64,000 nucleotides of DNA, from the NCBI GenBank assembly GCA_902628965.1, contig CACOPB010000002.1, positions 219,967-283,966 of the forward strand, given 5' to 3'. Position numbers and translations under genes: made by a program. The stretch's first letter is position 1. Each line of letters begins with the position of its first letter. Source of the stretch: an uncultured Pelagibacteraceae bacterium (lineage in GTDB: Bacteria; Pseudomonadota; Alphaproteobacteria; Pelagibacterales; Pelagibacteraceae). The notes under the pieces are model-generated. The model saw only the letters and a list, made by a program, of their open reading frames with translations, was not told the origin of the DNA and ran no database searches. This document shows positions 28,668-40,451 of the stretch, in pieces.

Positions 28668-28682
28668 GAACAAAATGTGTAC
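28668..28682 (+). promoter_or_regulatory. Possible degenerate LexA-type box upstream of recA (GAAC-N7-GTAC)
   Basis: GAAC AAAATGT GTAC; 7 of 8 positions match reverse complement of GTTC-N7-GTTC; 50 bp before recA ATG. Confidence 0.35.
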
Positions 28683-28731
28683 ATTTATTTCATGATTCGA
28701 GTGTTAAAAAATTTAAAAAAAGAGGCAAAAA

Positions 28732-29886
28732 ATGACGAAAAATAACCTAAAAGTAGTTAAATCTACTAAAGATCAAGAAATGGATGTTAAAGAGAAGAAC
28801 AAGGCACTAGATGCTGCAATAGCACAAATTACAGATAATTTTGGAAAAGGCTCTGTAATGAAGCTTGGTGAAAAGAGAGCGATGGACATTGAATCTGTTT
28901 CAACAGGTTCTTTAAGTCTTGATTTAGCTTTAGGTATAGGTGGATTACCAAAAGGAAGAATTATTGAAGTTTATGGACCAGAGTCATCTGGTAAAACAAC
29001 TTTAGCATTACAAGTTGTTGCTGAAGCTCAAAAATCTGGAGGCATTTGTGCATTCGTTGATGCAGAGCATGCATTAGACCCAGTTTATGCAAAAAAATTA
29101 GGAGTAAATACTGAAGAACTTTTAATTTCACAGCCAGATACTGGAGAACAAGCATTAGAAATTGCTGATACATTAGTAAAATCAGGCTCTATTTCAGTAA
29201 TCGTTATCGACTCTGTTGCAGCTTTAACTCCAAAAGCTGAAATTGAAGGCGAGATGGGAGATCATCATGTTGGTCTTCAATCAAGATTAATGAGTCAGGC
29301 GTTAAGAAAATTAACTGGTTCAATATCAAACACAAATACAATGATGATTTTCATTAACCAAATTAGAATGAAAATTGGAGTTATGTTTGGAAGTCCAGAA
29401 ACAACATCAGGTGGTAATGCACTTAAGTTTTACTCATCTGTAAGAATGGATATTAGAAGAATTGGTGCGATCAAAGATAAAGATGAAATTATTGGTAACT
29501 CTACAAGAGTGAAAGTAGTTAAGAATAAAGTAGCACCACCATTTAAAGTTGTTGAATTTGACTTAATGTACGGAAGAGGAATTAGCAAGATGGGTGAACT
29601 AGTCGATCTTGGTTCTAAAGCAGATATAATTGAAAAATCAGGTGCTTGGTATGCTTATAAAGGAGAGAAGATTGGTCAAGGTAGAGAAAATGCTAAGACT
29701 TATCTAGCTCAAAATCCTAAAGTTGCTGCAGAAATTGAAATGGCAATTAGAGAAAAAGCAGGTGTGATTTCAAAGAAAATAGAGGGAAATCCAATCGATC
29801 CTGAAAAATTGGAAAAAGAAAAGAAAGTAGCTGAAAAAGAAGAGGCTGATAAAGCAGAAGCTATTCCACCATCTAAAAAGAATTAA
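28732..29886 (+). CDS. recA: Recombinase A
   Basis: [24 protein letters not shown], canonical RecA throughout. Confidence 0.98.
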   Translation: MTKNNLKVVKSTKDQEMDVKEKNKALDAAIAQITDNFGKGSVMKLGEKRAMDIESVSTGSLSLDLALGIGGLPKGRIIEVYGPESSGKTTLALQVVAEAQKSGGICAFVDAEHALDPVYAKKLGVNTEELLISQPDTGEQALEIADTLVKSGSISVIVIDSVAALTPKAEIEGEMGDHHVGLQSRLMSQALRKLTGSISNTNTMMIFINQIRMKIGVMFGSPETTSGGNALKFYSSVRMDIRRIGAIKDKDEIIGNSTRVKVVKNKVAPPFKVVEFDLMYGRGISKMGELVDLGSKADIIEKSGAWYAYKGEKIGQGRENAKTYLAQNPKVAAEIEMAIREKAGVISKKIEGNPIDPEKLEKEKKVAEKEEADKAEAIPPSKKN

Positions 29887-29904
29887 TAGGTCATCTTTAT
29901 TAAT

Positions 29905-29933
29905 AAAAGGCGCTTAAATTAAGCGCCTTTTTT
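29905..29933 (+). terminator. Rho-independent terminator after recA
   Basis: AAAAGGCGCTTAAATTAAGCGCCTTTTTT. Confidence 0.9.
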
Positions 29934-29979
29934 CCCTTCGATATCTAGACATAGAATAAAAAAGCTGTATTTTAAAAAT

Positions 29980-32646
29980 ATGGCAGACAAAACGCTCAAT
30001 GAAATAAGAAATACTTTCCTAAAGTATTTTGAAAAAAACGATCACAAGATTGTTGAGTCTAGTAATTTAGTTCCTAACAACGATCCTACATTGATGTTTG
30101 CTAACTCTGGAATGGTTCAGTTTAAGAATGTTTTCACAGGGTTAGAAAAAAGAGAATATGTAAGAGCCACAACTTCACAAAAATGTGTAAGGGCAGGTGG
30201 TAAGCATAACGACTTAGAGAATGTTGGTTACACACCAAGACATCATACATTTTTTGAGATGTTAGGAAATTTTTCCTTTGGTGATTATTTTAAAGAGCAA
30301 GCAATTCATTATGCCTGGGATTTGATAACCAAAGATTTTGGTATTGATAAAAATAGGCTTTATGTAACTGTATTTCATGAGGATGATGAAGCATTCAATT
30401 TTTGGAAGAAAATAGCGGGTTTTAGCGATGATAGAATTATTAGGATAGCAACTTCTGATAACTTTTGGTCTATGGGTGAGACTGGTCCATGTGGTCCCTG
30501 CTCTGAAATCTTTTTTGATCATGGGGATCATTTGCTGGGAGGATTACCTGGTACTAAAGACGAAGACGGAGATAGGTTTATAGAAATTTGGAATTTAGTC
30601 TTCATGCAATTTGAACAAGTTACAAAAGACAAAAGAATTGATCTTCCAAAACCATCTGTTGATACTGGGATGGGTCTAGAGAGAATTGCAGCTTTGTTAC
30701 AGGGTACACATGATAATTATGAAACAGATCATTTCAAAAAATTAATTGGTTCGATATCAGAATTTACAAAAGTTAAATTGAATGAAAATAATATTTCAAG
30801 TTTTAGAGTAATTGCAGATCACTTAAGAGCAAGTTCCTTTCTTTTAGCTGAGGGCGTTCTGCCATCTAATGAAGGAAGAGGTTATGTCCTTAGAAGAATT
30901 ATGAGAAGAGGTATGAGACACTCACATTTACTTGGTTCTAAAGAACCAGTTTTTAATAAAATTTTTGATACTCTTAAAGAAGAAATGAAAGGTAACTATC
31001 CTGAGGTAGAGAGATCAGAGACCTTAATTAAAGAAACTTTAAAAATGGAAGAAGAAAAATTTTTGGTTTTACTTGATAGAGGAATAAAAATTTTAAATGA
31101 GGAAATAGATAAAATAGAAAAAGTTTTACCTGGGGAAGTAGCATTTAAGTTATATGATACATATGGTTTCCCGTTAGATTTAACAGAAGATATTTTAAAA
31201 AATAAATCTTTAACAGTTGATCAAAATAAATTTGACGAACTAATGAAAAAAAGCAAAGAACTTGCTAAAAAAAATTGGAAAGGTTCTGGCGATAGTTCAC
31301 AAGAACAAATTTGGTTTGGTATAAAAGATAAAGTTGGTCCAACAGAATTTTTAGGTTATGAGTTTAGTAGATCAGAAGGAGTTGTTTTATCAATTATAAA
31401 AGATAACAATGAAACAGAAAAATTAATAGCAAACGAAGAAGGTGCAATTGTAACCAATCAAACACCTTTTTATGGGGAGTCAGGAGGTCAACTAGGTGAT
31501 ACAGGAAAAATAACTTTAGGAGATTTTATATTTGAAGTAACGGATACTCAAAAACAACTCGGTGATTTATTTGTTCATTATGGAATTTTGAAAAATGGAG
31601 AAATTAAGATCAATGATGTTGTAGAAATGAAGATTGATGAAGAAAGAAGAGGTAACCTAAAGGCATATCATTCAGCTACGCATTTATTACACGAGTCTTT
31701 GAGAAGAACTTTGGGAAAACACGTTATGCAAAAAGGCTCACTTGTTGCACCAGATCGACTAAGATTTGATTTTAGCCATATGAAACCAATAACAAATGAG
31801 GAATTGTTAAAGATTGATAAAATAGTTAATGATTACGTTTCTAATAGTACTGAAGTGACTACAAGAATAATGACTCCAAAAGCAGCTATAGAAAAGGGAG
31901 CGCTAGCTTTCTTTGGTGAGAAGTATGGTGATGAGGTGAGGGTAGTTTCAATGGGGAAAGAGGAAAGCACATATTTTTCAACAGAACTTTGCGGTGGAAC
32001 CCACGTTAAAAATACTGGTGATATTGGTAAATTTAAAACGATTAGCCAATCATCAATTGCAGCAGGCGTTAGAAGAGTAGAGGCTTTAAGAGATAAACAA
32101 CTTGAAGATTATATGCAAAATAAGGAAAAACTTTCGTCATTATCGGTTCAAAAAGATGAGGAAACGATTAAAGAACTTTCGTCTCAAATTATTAAACTAG
32201 GTGGAAAGCCAAATCTTGTGAGTAAAGATTTAAAAGGATCCTTGAAAGATCTTTCAAGACAATTAGAGCAATTAAGTGTCAAAAATGTTTTAGAAGATAA
32301 AACAAAAAACATTATTAACGATAAAATTATTAATAATACAAAAGTTAGATTTCAAAAAGTTCAAGATTTACCTCCTAAAGATTTGAGAAAATTAGTGGAT
32401 AATGGAAAAAAAGAACTTACTGAAGGAATTGTAATTGTTTTTGCAAGTAAGGATGGCAAAGTTGGATTGGCAGTTGGAGTAACAGATAATTTAACAAGTA
32501 AATTTGATGCAGTTCAGTTTGTAAAAGTTGGTTCTGAAATAATCGGAGGCAAAGGAGGTGGTGGAAGAAAAGACTTTGCCCAAGCAGGTGGACAAGATCA
32601 ATCAAAAATTGAAGCAGCTTTTGAAAAGCTTGAAAGTTTAATTTAA
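29980..32646 (+). CDS. alaS: Alanyl-tRNA synthetase
   Basis: [37 protein letters not shown]..., ELCGGTHV, 888 aa. Confidence 0.98.
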   Translation: MADKTLNEIRNTFLKYFEKNDHKIVESSNLVPNNDPTLMFANSGMVQFKNVFTGLEKREYVRATTSQKCVRAGGKHNDLENVGYTPRHHTFFEMLGNFSFGDYFKEQAIHYAWDLITKDFGIDKNRLYVTVFHEDDEAFNFWKKIAGFSDDRIIRIATSDNFWSMGETGPCGPCSEIFFDHGDHLLGGLPGTKDEDGDRFIEIWNLVFMQFEQVTKDKRIDLPKPSVDTGMGLERIAALLQGTHDNYETDHFKKLIGSISEFTKVKLNENNISSFRVIADHLRASSFLLAEGVLPSNEGRGYVLRRIMRRGMRHSHLLGSKEPVFNKIFDTLKEEMKGNYPEVERSETLIKETLKMEEEKFLVLLDRGIKILNEEIDKIEKVLPGEVAFKLYDTYGFPLDLTEDILKNKSLTVDQNKFDELMKKSKELAKKNWKGSGDSSQEQIWFGIKDKVGPTEFLGYEFSRSEGVVLSIIKDNNETEKLIANEEGAIVTNQTPFYGESGGQLGDTGKITLGDFIFEVTDTQKQLGDLFVHYGILKNGEIKINDVVEMKIDEERRGNLKAYHSATHLLHESLRRTLGKHVMQKGSLVAPDRLRFDFSHMKPITNEELLKIDKIVNDYVSNSTEVTTRIMTPKAAIEKGALAFFGEKYGDEVRVVSMGKEESTYFSTELCGGTHVKNTGDIGKFKTISQSSIAAGVRRVEALRDKQLEDYMQNKEKLSSLSVQKDEETIKELSSQIIKLGGKPNLVSKDLKGSLKDLSRQLEQLSVKNVLEDKTKNIINDKIINNTKVRFQKVQDLPPKDLRKLVDNGKKELTEGIVIVFASKDGKVGLAVGVTDNLTSKFDAVQFVKVGSEIIGGKGGGGRKDFAQAGGQDQSKIEAAFEKLESLI

Positions 32647-33852
32647 TTTTCTTTTTAGATTACCATCAATTTCATCTAGAAATTGATTGGTAGTTAAAAA
32701 TTTACTGTTTGGACCAACAAGAATGGCTAAATCTTTTGTCATAGATCCACTTTCTACACATTCAATACAAACTTTCTCAAGTGTTTGTGCAAATTTAATT
32801 AGTTCTTCATTGCTATCTAATTTACCTCTATGAGCTAACCCTCTAGTCCATGCAAAAATAGATGCAATAGGGTTAGTTGAAGTTTCTTTTCCCTGTTGGT
32901 GCATTCTATAATGTCTAGTTACTGTTCCATGTGCAGCCTCGGCCTCCATTACTTTTCCATCTGGTGTTAATAATGTACTTGTCATCAATCCTAAAGACCC
33001 ATAACCTTGAGCCATAGTATCTGACTGGACATCCCCATCGTAATTTTTACAAGCCCAAATATATTTACCACTCCACTTCATTGCACATGCTACCATATCA
33101 TCAATTAATCTATGTTCGTAAGTTATATTATTTTTTTTAAATTCATTTTTGTATTCTTTGTCAAAAATTTCTTGAAAAATATCTTTAAATCTTCCATCGT
33201 ACTGTTTTAAAATCGTATTTTTAGTTGACATATAAACAGGCCATTTTTTAATTAATCCGTAACTAAAACAAGATCTTGCAAAGTCTTCAATTGACTTATC
33301 TAAATTGTACATTGAAAGTGCAACACCAGGTCCAGTGAAATTAAATACTTCGTATTTGATTTCATCCTTTCCATCTTCAGATGTCCATTTGACTTCCATT
33401 TTTCCTTTTCCAGGAACTTTGAAATCTGTTGCCCTATATTGATCTCCAAATGCATGTCTACCAATGATTACAGGATCTGTCCAAGATGGAACAAGTTTAG
33501 GTATATTTTTACAAATAATTGGCTCTCTAAATACTGTTCCTCCAATTATATTTCTTATAGTTCCGTTAGGCGATCTCCACATTTGTTTTAAATCAAATTC
33601 TTCTACTCTTGCTTCATCAGGGGTAATCGTTGCACACTTAATTCCAACACCAATTTTTCTGATAGCATTCGCAGAGTCGATTGTAATCTGATCATCAGAA
33701 TTATCTCGGCTTTTCATGCCTAAATCGTAATATTCGATACCAAGATCTAAATATGGCAGGATTAATTTATTTTTAATAAACTCCCATATAATTCTGGTCA
33801 TTTCATCACCATCCAGCTCCACAACTGGGTTTTTTACCTTGATTTTGCTCAT
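32638..33852 (-). CDS. icd: NADP-dependent isocitrate dehydrogenase (monomeric-fold homodimer type)
   Basis: [52 protein letters not shown]. Confidence 0.96.
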   Translation of the reverse strand: MSKIKVKNPVVELDGDEMTRIIWEFIKNKLILPYLDLGIEYYDLGMKSRDNSDDQITIDSANAIRKIGVGIKCATITPDEARVEEFDLKQMWRSPNGTIRNIIGGTVFREPIICKNIPKLVPSWTDPVIIGRHAFGDQYRATDFKVPGKGKMEVKWTSEDGKDEIKYEVFNFTGPGVALSMYNLDKSIEDFARSCFSYGLIKKWPVYMSTKNTILKQYDGRFKDIFQEIFDKEYKNEFKKNNITYEHRLIDDMVACAMKWSGKYIWACKNYDGDVQSDTMAQGYGSLGLMTSTLLTPDGKVMEAEAAHGTVTRHYRMHQQGKETSTNPIASIFAWTRGLAHRGKLDSNEELIKFAQTLEKVCIECVESGSMTKDLAILVGPNSKFLTTNQFLDEIDGNLKRKLN

Positions 33853-33928
33853 TAAATAAAAATTATCTTATTAATTGAATTTGATCGTTTTATATACATA
33901 TTAATCGAAAATTAGCAAATACAAGAAT

Positions 33929-34576
33929 ATGTTTAGTAAAATATTTCCAAAAGTCCACACTGAAGGATACAAGTTTATAGTTATTGCTGTATTCATAACT
34001 ATTATTTTTCTGATTATTAATAATTTTTTAGGTTTAATTGGCTTGCTGCTAACTATTTGGGTCTATTACTTTTTTAGAGATCCTGAGAGAATAATTATTG
34101 GTGATGATAGCTACCTTGTTAGTCCAGCTGATGGAGAAGTAATTAAAGTTGAGGATGTAGTTGGCCCTAAAGAGCTTGGACTAGAAAATAAAAAATTTAA
34201 AAAAATAAGTATATTCATGAATGTTTTCGACTGTCATGTAAACAGAATACCATGTTCAGGAGTGATAGAAGACATTTTATATAAACCAGGTAAATTTTTG
34301 AATGCTTCTTTAGATAAAGCGAGTGAGGATAATGAAAGAAATTATTATAAAATTAAAGATAAGCATGGGAATGATATTGTGGTTGTTCAAATTGCAGGAT
34401 TAGTTGCAAGAAGAATAGTTTGTGAAACAAATAAAAACCAAGAATTAAATCAAGGTGATAGAATTGGGATGATTAGATTTGGAAGTAGAGCAGACGTTTA
34501 TTATGAAAACTATGAACCACTTGTTAAAGTTGGTCAAACAGCGATTTCAGGAGAAACATTGCTGGCTAAAAATTAA
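33929..34576 (+). CDS. psd: Phosphatidylserine decarboxylase (short, proteobacterial Psd-like)
   Basis: VSPADGEV, FMNVFDCHVNRIPCSG, IRFGSRADVY (LGST-like GSR processing site). Confidence 0.93.
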   Translation: MFSKIFPKVHTEGYKFIVIAVFITIIFLIINNFLGLIGLLLTIWVYYFFRDPERIIIGDDSYLVSPADGEVIKVEDVVGPKELGLENKKFKKISIFMNVFDCHVNRIPCSGVIEDILYKPGKFLNASLDKASEDNERNYYKIKDKHGNDIVVVQIAGLVARRIVCETNKNQELNQGDRIGMIRFGSRADVYYENYEPLVKVGQTAISGETLLAKN

Positions 34577-34578
34577 TT

Positions 34579-35388
34579 ATGGAACAATCAAAAAACAATT
34601 TAAAAATTGTTACAGAAAAAAAAAATAATGCAAGAGTGATCTTGCCCAATATGTTAACTCTTATTGGTGTATGTATTGGATTATCTTCAATAAGATTTGC
34701 ATTAGATGGTAAATTTGAATTTGCAATTATAGCAATTATTCTTGCTGCTATTATAGATGGATTAGATGGTAGAATTGCTAGGTTAATAAAGGGAACATCT
34801 AAAGTAGGAAAAGAGTTAGACTCCTTAACAGATATGATTAGTTTTGGAGTAGCCCCAGCATTTATAATGTATTTTTGGAAATTAAATACCTTGGGTAGAT
34901 TTGGATGGTTATTATGTCTAATTTATGTTATTTGTGTTGCTCTTAGATTGGCACGTTTCAATGTAAATACTGGGCAAATACCAACATGGAGGGATAATTT
35001 TTTTGAAGGTGTTCCATCTCCAGCAGGAGGTATTTTAGTTTTAACTCCTTTAATTTTTAGTATGACTAGTTTTGATTTAGTTAAAGTTAATTTTGAAATT
35101 ATAGTTCCAATTTTTTTTATTGTTACTTCTTTGTTGTTAATCAGTAAATTTCCAACTTATTCATTTAAAAAAATTGTAATACAAAGAAAAACTACAATTT
35201 TTTTATTATTTGGAATAGTATTATTTTTTGGTTTAGTTTTAGTTTATCCTTTTAATGTAATATCTATCAGTGCAATAGTTTATTTATTAATGCTTCCTAT
35301 AAGTTTTATTCATTACCAAAAATTGAAAAAACAAAACGAGGGTCATAATAGCCGAGATGAGGATGATGATCTTGAAGATATTCTTTAA
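34579..35388 (+). CDS. pssA: CDP-diacylglycerol-serine O-phosphatidyltransferase
   Basis: IDGLDGRIARLIKGTSKVGKELDSLTDMISFG CDP-alcohol phosphatidyltransferase motif. Confidence 0.95.
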   Translation: MEQSKNNLKIVTEKKNNARVILPNMLTLIGVCIGLSSIRFALDGKFEFAIIAIILAAIIDGLDGRIARLIKGTSKVGKELDSLTDMISFGVAPAFIMYFWKLNTLGRFGWLLCLIYVICVALRLARFNVNTGQIPTWRDNFFEGVPSPAGGILVLTPLIFSMTSFDLVKVNFEIIVPIFFIVTSLLLISKFPTYSFKKIVIQRKTTIFLLFGIVLFFGLVLVYPFNVISISAIVYLLMLPISFIHYQKLKKQNEGHNSRDEDDDLEDIL

Positions 35389-36287
35389 TGAAAAAAAATG
35401 TAATAATTTCTTTAGCTGATGCTAAATATTTTGATTTATTAAATGAGCTTGTGGACTCAATACAAAGTTTTCACGAAAGTCAAAACACAGCAATTTGTAT
35501 TTTAGATGCTGGGTTAACGGAAGAACAAAGACGCAATTTATTGAACAAAGTAGATGAAGTTAAATCTGCAGAGTGGGATATAAAAGTACCAGCATTCAAA
35601 ATAAGAGGAAAGGAGTGGTTAAAGAGCCAAGTTTCTAGAGCATTTTTAACAAGATATTTTCCTAATTATGAAAAATATTTATGGATAGATGCTGATGCCT
35701 GGGTTAACTCATGGGAAGCGGTTGAACTTTATTTTAAAGGGTGTGAAAATAATAAATTATCAATTGCCACATCTGCAGATAGAGCCTATGGACGTGTTTT
35801 AAGAGCTGAGTGGTTTATAGGAAGTTTTGCAAGAATTAAATCTCAAAATTATAAACATGCAAAATCATCTGGTTTTTCAGAAAAAATAGCAAGAGAAGTA
35901 GCACTTAAACCACATCTTAATATCGGAGTTTTTGCTCTTGAAAAAGAAGCTCCACATTGGAATAAATGGCAAGAAAATTTAAAGAAAGCTTTATCATTTG
36001 GTAGAATATGGGGATCAGAGCAGATAGCAATGAACATAACAATTTATTGTGATAATTTACCTGTAGAAATTTTACCTGCATATTGTAATTGGACACATAT
36101 TGATGGTCTAAAATTTGATAAGACGAGAAATACTTTAGTAGAACCTTATTTGCCCAACCATCCCATAGGAATTGTACATTTTGCAGGAAAAAATAACGAT
36201 GAAATAAGAAATAATAAAGATTTTATTTCAAAAATTGAAACAATTGATGGTGAATTAATTAAAAAAAAAATAAGGTTTAGCAAATAA
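35388..36287 (+). CDS. Putative glycosyltransferase (GT-A, GT8-like)
   Basis: KYLWIDADAWVNSWEAVELYF (DxD), NIGVFALEK, WGSEQIAMN. Confidence 0.65.
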   Translation: MKKNVIISLADAKYFDLLNELVDSIQSFHESQNTAICILDAGLTEEQRRNLLNKVDEVKSAEWDIKVPAFKIRGKEWLKSQVSRAFLTRYFPNYEKYLWIDADAWVNSWEAVELYFKGCENNKLSIATSADRAYGRVLRAEWFIGSFARIKSQNYKHAKSSGFSEKIAREVALKPHLNIGVFALEKEAPHWNKWQENLKKALSFGRIWGSEQIAMNITIYCDNLPVEILPAYCNWTHIDGLKFDKTRNTLVEPYLPNHPIGIVHFAGKNNDEIRNNKDFISKIETIDGELIKKKIRFSK

Positions 36288-36899
36288 TTGAAAAAAAATA
36301 AAATTTCCAAGAACTGGATAAATAAACAGCGTAGAGATATTTATGTTAGACAATCCAAAGTAGATGGGTATCGTGCCAGATCAGCTTACAAATTAATCGA
36401 GATAGACGAAAAATTTAAAATTTTTAAAGGAGGTTTGTCAATCATAGATATTGGTGCAGCTCCAGGTAGTTGGTCGCAATATGCTCTTAAAGTAGCTAAA
36501 AGTGGAAAATTGATATCTGTAGATTTAAAAAAAATGGAACCTATAGATAATAGCGTTCAAATCCAAGGTGATTTTACTGAAGAAAAAACACAAGCGGAAA
36601 TAAAAAAAAACATGAATGAAAAAGCTGATGTTGTAATGTCCGATATGGCTGTAGATACAACTGGTATCAAAAATATAGACTCAATTCAAACAGGAGAACT
36701 TTGTAAAGAAGCAATGTTTTTTGCAAAAGATTTAATGAAAGATAATGGATATTTTATTTCAAAAATTTTTATGGGTGGAACTTTTAACGAAATCGTCGCA
36801 GAGGGAAAAAAATATTTTAAAGAAGTTAAGGTTTTTAAACCAAAATCTAGTAGAAAAGATTCAAAGGAAAGCTTTATAATTTGTAGAAAAATTCGATAG
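36288..36899 (+). CDS. rlmE: 23S rRNA 2'-O-methyltransferase RlmE/FtsJ
   Basis: YRARSAYKLIEIDEKFKIFKGG..IDIGAAPGSWSQYAL; VMSDMAVDTTG; TTG start. Confidence 0.93.
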   Translation: MKKNKISKNWINKQRRDIYVRQSKVDGYRARSAYKLIEIDEKFKIFKGGLSIIDIGAAPGSWSQYALKVAKSGKLISVDLKKMEPIDNSVQIQGDFTEEKTQAEIKKNMNEKADVVMSDMAVDTTGIKNIDSIQTGELCKEAMFFAKDLMKDNGYFISKIFMGGTFNEIVAEGKKYFKEVKVFKPKSSRKDSKESFIICRKIR

Positions 36900-36936
36900 A
36901 GACTTTTAATTTAAAAGGAATCGTATATAAAAGATT

Positions 36937-38013
36937 ATGGATCCCATAAAAGAAGCTCTCACCTTTGATGATGTTACGTTAGCTCCAAAGTATTCAGAAA
37001 TATTACCTTCAGATGCGGATACTAGTGTTTCTTTAACAAAATATTTAAAACTTAAAATACCACTCTTATCATCAGCAATGGATACTGTTACAGAGAGCAG
37101 AATGGCAGTAGCTATAGCTAAAGCTGGGGGTATTGGAGTAATTCACAGAAATTTAGAAGTTAAAAAACAATTGTCAGAGATAAAAAAGGTAAAAAAACAA
37201 AAACTAATAGTTGGAGCAGCCGTAGGTGCAGCACCAAATGAGTTTATAAGAGCTAAAGAAATAATTAAAGAGGGTTTAGATTTAATCGTGGTAGATACGG
37301 CTCACGGTCACACAAAAAAAGTTGCTCAAATAATCAAATATATAAACAAAATAAAGACTAACAAAATTGCTTTATGTGCTGGGAATATTGCAACACCAGA
37401 AGCTGCAAAATTCCTTATTAATCTAGGAGTTGATATAATTAAAGTTGGTATAGGGCCGGGTTCTATTTGTACAACAAGATTGGTTGCTGGAATAGGAGTT
37501 CCTCAACTAAGTGCAATTTTGTCTGTGAGAAGTGGTTTAAAGAATAAAGATGTTAAAATAATTTCAGATGGTGGAATAAAATATTCTGGTGATTTGGCAA
37601 AAGCTTTTGCTGCTGGAGCTGATGCTGTAATGATTGGTTCTTTATTTGCAGGTACTAATGAAACACCAGGAAAATTAATCAAAAAAAATGGACAACTTTT
37701 CAAAAGTTTTAGAGGAATGGGTTCTGTTGGCGCTATGAACAAAGGGTCAGCTGATAGATATTTTCAAAAAAAACAAAAAAATTCCTCAAAATATGTACCA
37801 GAAGGTGTTGAAGGTTTTGTAAAATACAAAGGAGATGTTGGAAATATTATTTATAAATTAATTGGTGGATTGAAATCCTCTATGGGTTATCTTGGGTCAA
37901 AAACGATCATTAAATTAAGAAATAAACCAAAATTTGTTAAAATTACAAAAGCTGGATTTTATGAAAGTATGGTTCATAATGTAGATGTGTTAAAAAACAA
38001 TAGTAAATATTAA
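36937..38013 (+). CDS. guaB: IMP dehydrogenase lacking CBS (Bateman) domains
   Basis: EALTFDDVTLAPKYSEILPSDADTS; VGIGPGSICTTRLVAGIGVPQ; only 358 aa, IHRNLEVKKQLSEIKKVKKQKLIVGAAVG with no CBS insertion. Confidence 0.93.
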   Translation: MDPIKEALTFDDVTLAPKYSEILPSDADTSVSLTKYLKLKIPLLSSAMDTVTESRMAVAIAKAGGIGVIHRNLEVKKQLSEIKKVKKQKLIVGAAVGAAPNEFIRAKEIIKEGLDLIVVDTAHGHTKKVAQIIKYINKIKTNKIALCAGNIATPEAAKFLINLGVDIIKVGIGPGSICTTRLVAGIGVPQLSAILSVRSGLKNKDVKIISDGGIKYSGDLAKAFAAGADAVMIGSLFAGTNETPGKLIKKNGQLFKSFRGMGSVGAMNKGSADRYFQKKQKNSSKYVPEGVEGFVKYKGDVGNIIYKLIGGLKSSMGYLGSKTIIKLRNKPKFVKITKAGFYESMVHNVDVLKNNSKY

Positions 38014-38453
38014 TGAACAAATTTTTAAAATTAATCGGATTAATACTTTTAGCAGTTTTTTTTAATAGCACATCTTTTAGTAAAGAAAATTTTTTCAATG
38101 AAGCTTTAGAATTATTTAAAAAAGAAAAATATGAGGATGCACGTTTTTTATTCGAGAGAAATATAGTTTTTAATCCTAAAGATGCAAACTCATATTTATA
38201 TTTAGCAAAAATTTATAACCACGAAGAAAATCAAAGAAAAGAAGAATATAATTTAGATACAACACTTTTAATTGAGCCTAATAACGAAGAAGCTTTACTA
38301 ATGTTGATGAAAATTTCATTAGAAAAATCTAACTATGAAAAAGTAAAGGATCTTTTAGATAGATTTGTGAAAGTTTGTAAAAATTTATGTAATGAAAACA
38401 AAGGTATTCAAGAGTCATTAAAAAATATAGAACCCAAAAATAATGATTCTTGA
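38013..38453 (+). CDS. TPR-like secreted protein between guaB and guaA
   Basis: Signal peptide; [41 protein letters not shown]. Confidence 0.7.
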   Translation: MNKFLKLIGLILLAVFFNSTSFSKENFFNEALELFKKEKYEDARFLFERNIVFNPKDANSYLYLAKIYNHEENQRKEEYNLDTTLLIEPNNEEALLMLMKISLEKSNYEKVKDLLDRFVKVCKNLCNENKGIQESLKNIEPKNNDS

Positions 38454-40005
38454 TCAACATTTGAATAAAATCTTAATTATAGATTTTGGTTCACAATTTA
38501 CACAATTAATAGCTAGAAGAGTAAGAGAATTAGGTGTTTTTTCGGAAATAATTAGTCACAAAAAAATAAAACTTAAACACATTAATAATAGCATTAAAGG
38601 AATTGTATTATCTGGTGGTCCATTAAATGTTTATCAAATCAACAAGTATTCATTTGATAAAAAAATTCTACATCTTGGTATACCAGTCCTTGGAATATGT
38701 TTTGGGCATCAAATTTTGTCTAAACTTAATGGAGGAAAAGTTAAACAATCAAAACATAGAGAATTTGGTCTAGCTAATGTTTATAAAAAAAATAACAGTC
38801 TTCTTACAACTAATTTCTTCGGAAATAAAAAATCTAAACAAGTTTGGATGAGTCATGCTGATCAAGTTTCAAAACTTCCAAAAAATTTCAAAGTTATTGC
38901 GTCTAGTACTAATTCAAAATTTGCAATTGTTGAAAATAAAATAAAAAAATATTATGGGGTACAATTCCATCCAGAAGTTACACATACAGAAAACGGAAAG
39001 AAGTTAATAAGCAATTTTATTTTTTTTATCTGTAAAATTAGAAGAAATTGGTCCTCTAAGGATCAAAAAAATCAACTAGTTAAAGATATGAGAAAATTAA
39101 TTGGTTCCAATAAAGTAATCTGTGCATTATCAGGAGGTGTAGATAGTAGTGTAGTTGCTCAATTATTGAATAAAGCTATTGGTAAGAAACTGTATTGTAT
39201 TTTTGTTAATACTGGTCTTTTAAGAAAAAATGAGGAAGTTCAGGTTGTTCAGACATTTAAGAAGCGTTTAAAAATAAATTTGATTTATGTAAATGCTGAA
39301 AAGGAATTTTTAAAAAAATTAAAAAATATCTCTGACCCAGAGAAAAAAAGAAAAATAATTGGTAATTTATTTATTAAAATTTTTGAGCGATACGCTAAAA
39401 AAATTAAAAATGTTAAATTTTTAGCTCAGGGGACTCTTTATCCAGATTTAATTGAGAGCAGGTCTGTGACTGGTAGCCAAACTTCTAAAATTAAATCACA
39501 TCATAATGTTGGTGGTTTACCAAAAAAAATGAATTTAAAATTAGTTGAACCACTAAAATTCCTATTTAAGGATGAGGTAAGAAAATTAGGATTAGAGTTA
39601 AATTTAAGTAAAGAAACAATTTCAAGACATCCTTTTCCTGGGCCAGGTTTAGCTATTCGAGTGCCAGGTATAATAACAAATGAAAAAATTAAAATTTTAA
39701 AAGAAGCAGATGATTATTTTATTCAAGCTTTAAAAGATCATGGTCTTTATCATAAGATTTGGCAGGCCTATGCAGCATTGTTACCAGTAAAGACTGTGGG
39801 CGTTATGGGAGATAATCGTACTTATGAATATTTATGTTTATTGAGAGCAATTACATCTGAAGATGGGATGACGGCAGATTATTATGAATTCAAAAAATCG
39901 TTTATGCAAACTATTTCAAATAAAATAGTTAACAGCATACGGGGGATAAATAGAGTAGTTTATGACGTTACATCAAAACCACCAAGCACTATTGAATTAG
40001 AGTAG
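38443..40005 (+). CDS. guaA: GMP synthase (glutamine-hydrolysing)
   Basis: [51 protein letters not shown]-terminal [10 protein letters not shown]. Confidence 0.97.
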   Translation: MILDQHLNKILIIDFGSQFTQLIARRVRELGVFSEIISHKKIKLKHINNSIKGIVLSGGPLNVYQINKYSFDKKILHLGIPVLGICFGHQILSKLNGGKVKQSKHREFGLANVYKKNNSLLTTNFFGNKKSKQVWMSHADQVSKLPKNFKVIASSTNSKFAIVENKIKKYYGVQFHPEVTHTENGKKLISNFIFFICKIRRNWSSKDQKNQLVKDMRKLIGSNKVICALSGGVDSSVVAQLLNKAIGKKLYCIFVNTGLLRKNEEVQVVQTFKKRLKINLIYVNAEKEFLKKLKNISDPEKKRKIIGNLFIKIFERYAKKIKNVKFLAQGTLYPDLIESRSVTGSQTSKIKSHHNVGGLPKKMNLKLVEPLKFLFKDEVRKLGLELNLSKETISRHPFPGPGLAIRVPGIITNEKIKILKEADDYFIQALKDHGLYHKIWQAYAALLPVKTVGVMGDNRTYEYLCLLRAITSEDGMTADYYEFKKSFMQTISNKIVNSIRGINRVVYDVTSKPPSTIELE

Positions 40006-40027
40006 TTTTTAATTATAAATTAAGATT

Positions 40028-40447
40028 ATGAAATATTTACACACGATGATTAGAATTAAAGACGTAGATGAGTCTTTAAGATTTTTTTGTGAGGGACTTG
40101 GTTTAAAAGAAACAAGAAGAATGGAAAATGAAAAAGGAAGATTTACTTTAATTTTTCTTGCAGCACCAAATGATGAGAAAGCTGAAATAGAATTAACTTA
40201 TAATTGGGATGGTGATGAGCTTGGTGAAGGTTCAAGAAATTTTGGTCATCTTGCTTACAGGGTAGATAATATTTATGAAATCTGCCAAAGATTAATGGAT
40301 ATGGGTTATACTATTAATAGACCACCAAGAGATGGTCATATGGCTTTTGTCAGATCACCAGACAAAATCTCAATTGAAATTCTTCAAGAAGGAAATCTAG
40401 AAACTAAAGAACCCTGGGCTTCAATGGAAAATACTGGCTCCTGGTAG
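40028..40447 (+). CDS. gloA: Lactoylglutathione lyase (glyoxalase I)
   Basis: MIRIKDVDESLRFFCEGLGLKETRRMENEKGRFTLIFLA...ELTYNWD...GHLAYRVDNIY. Confidence 0.93.
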   Translation: MKYLHTMIRIKDVDESLRFFCEGLGLKETRRMENEKGRFTLIFLAAPNDEKAEIELTYNWDGDELGEGSRNFGHLAYRVDNIYEICQRLMDMGYTINRPPRDGHMAFVRSPDKISIEILQEGNLETKEPWASMENTGSW

Positions 40448-40451
40448 GTTG

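Noticed and set aside
28961-29173. Reverse ORF inside recA
   Set aside because: Leu/Gln-rich shadow of the conserved RecA frame.
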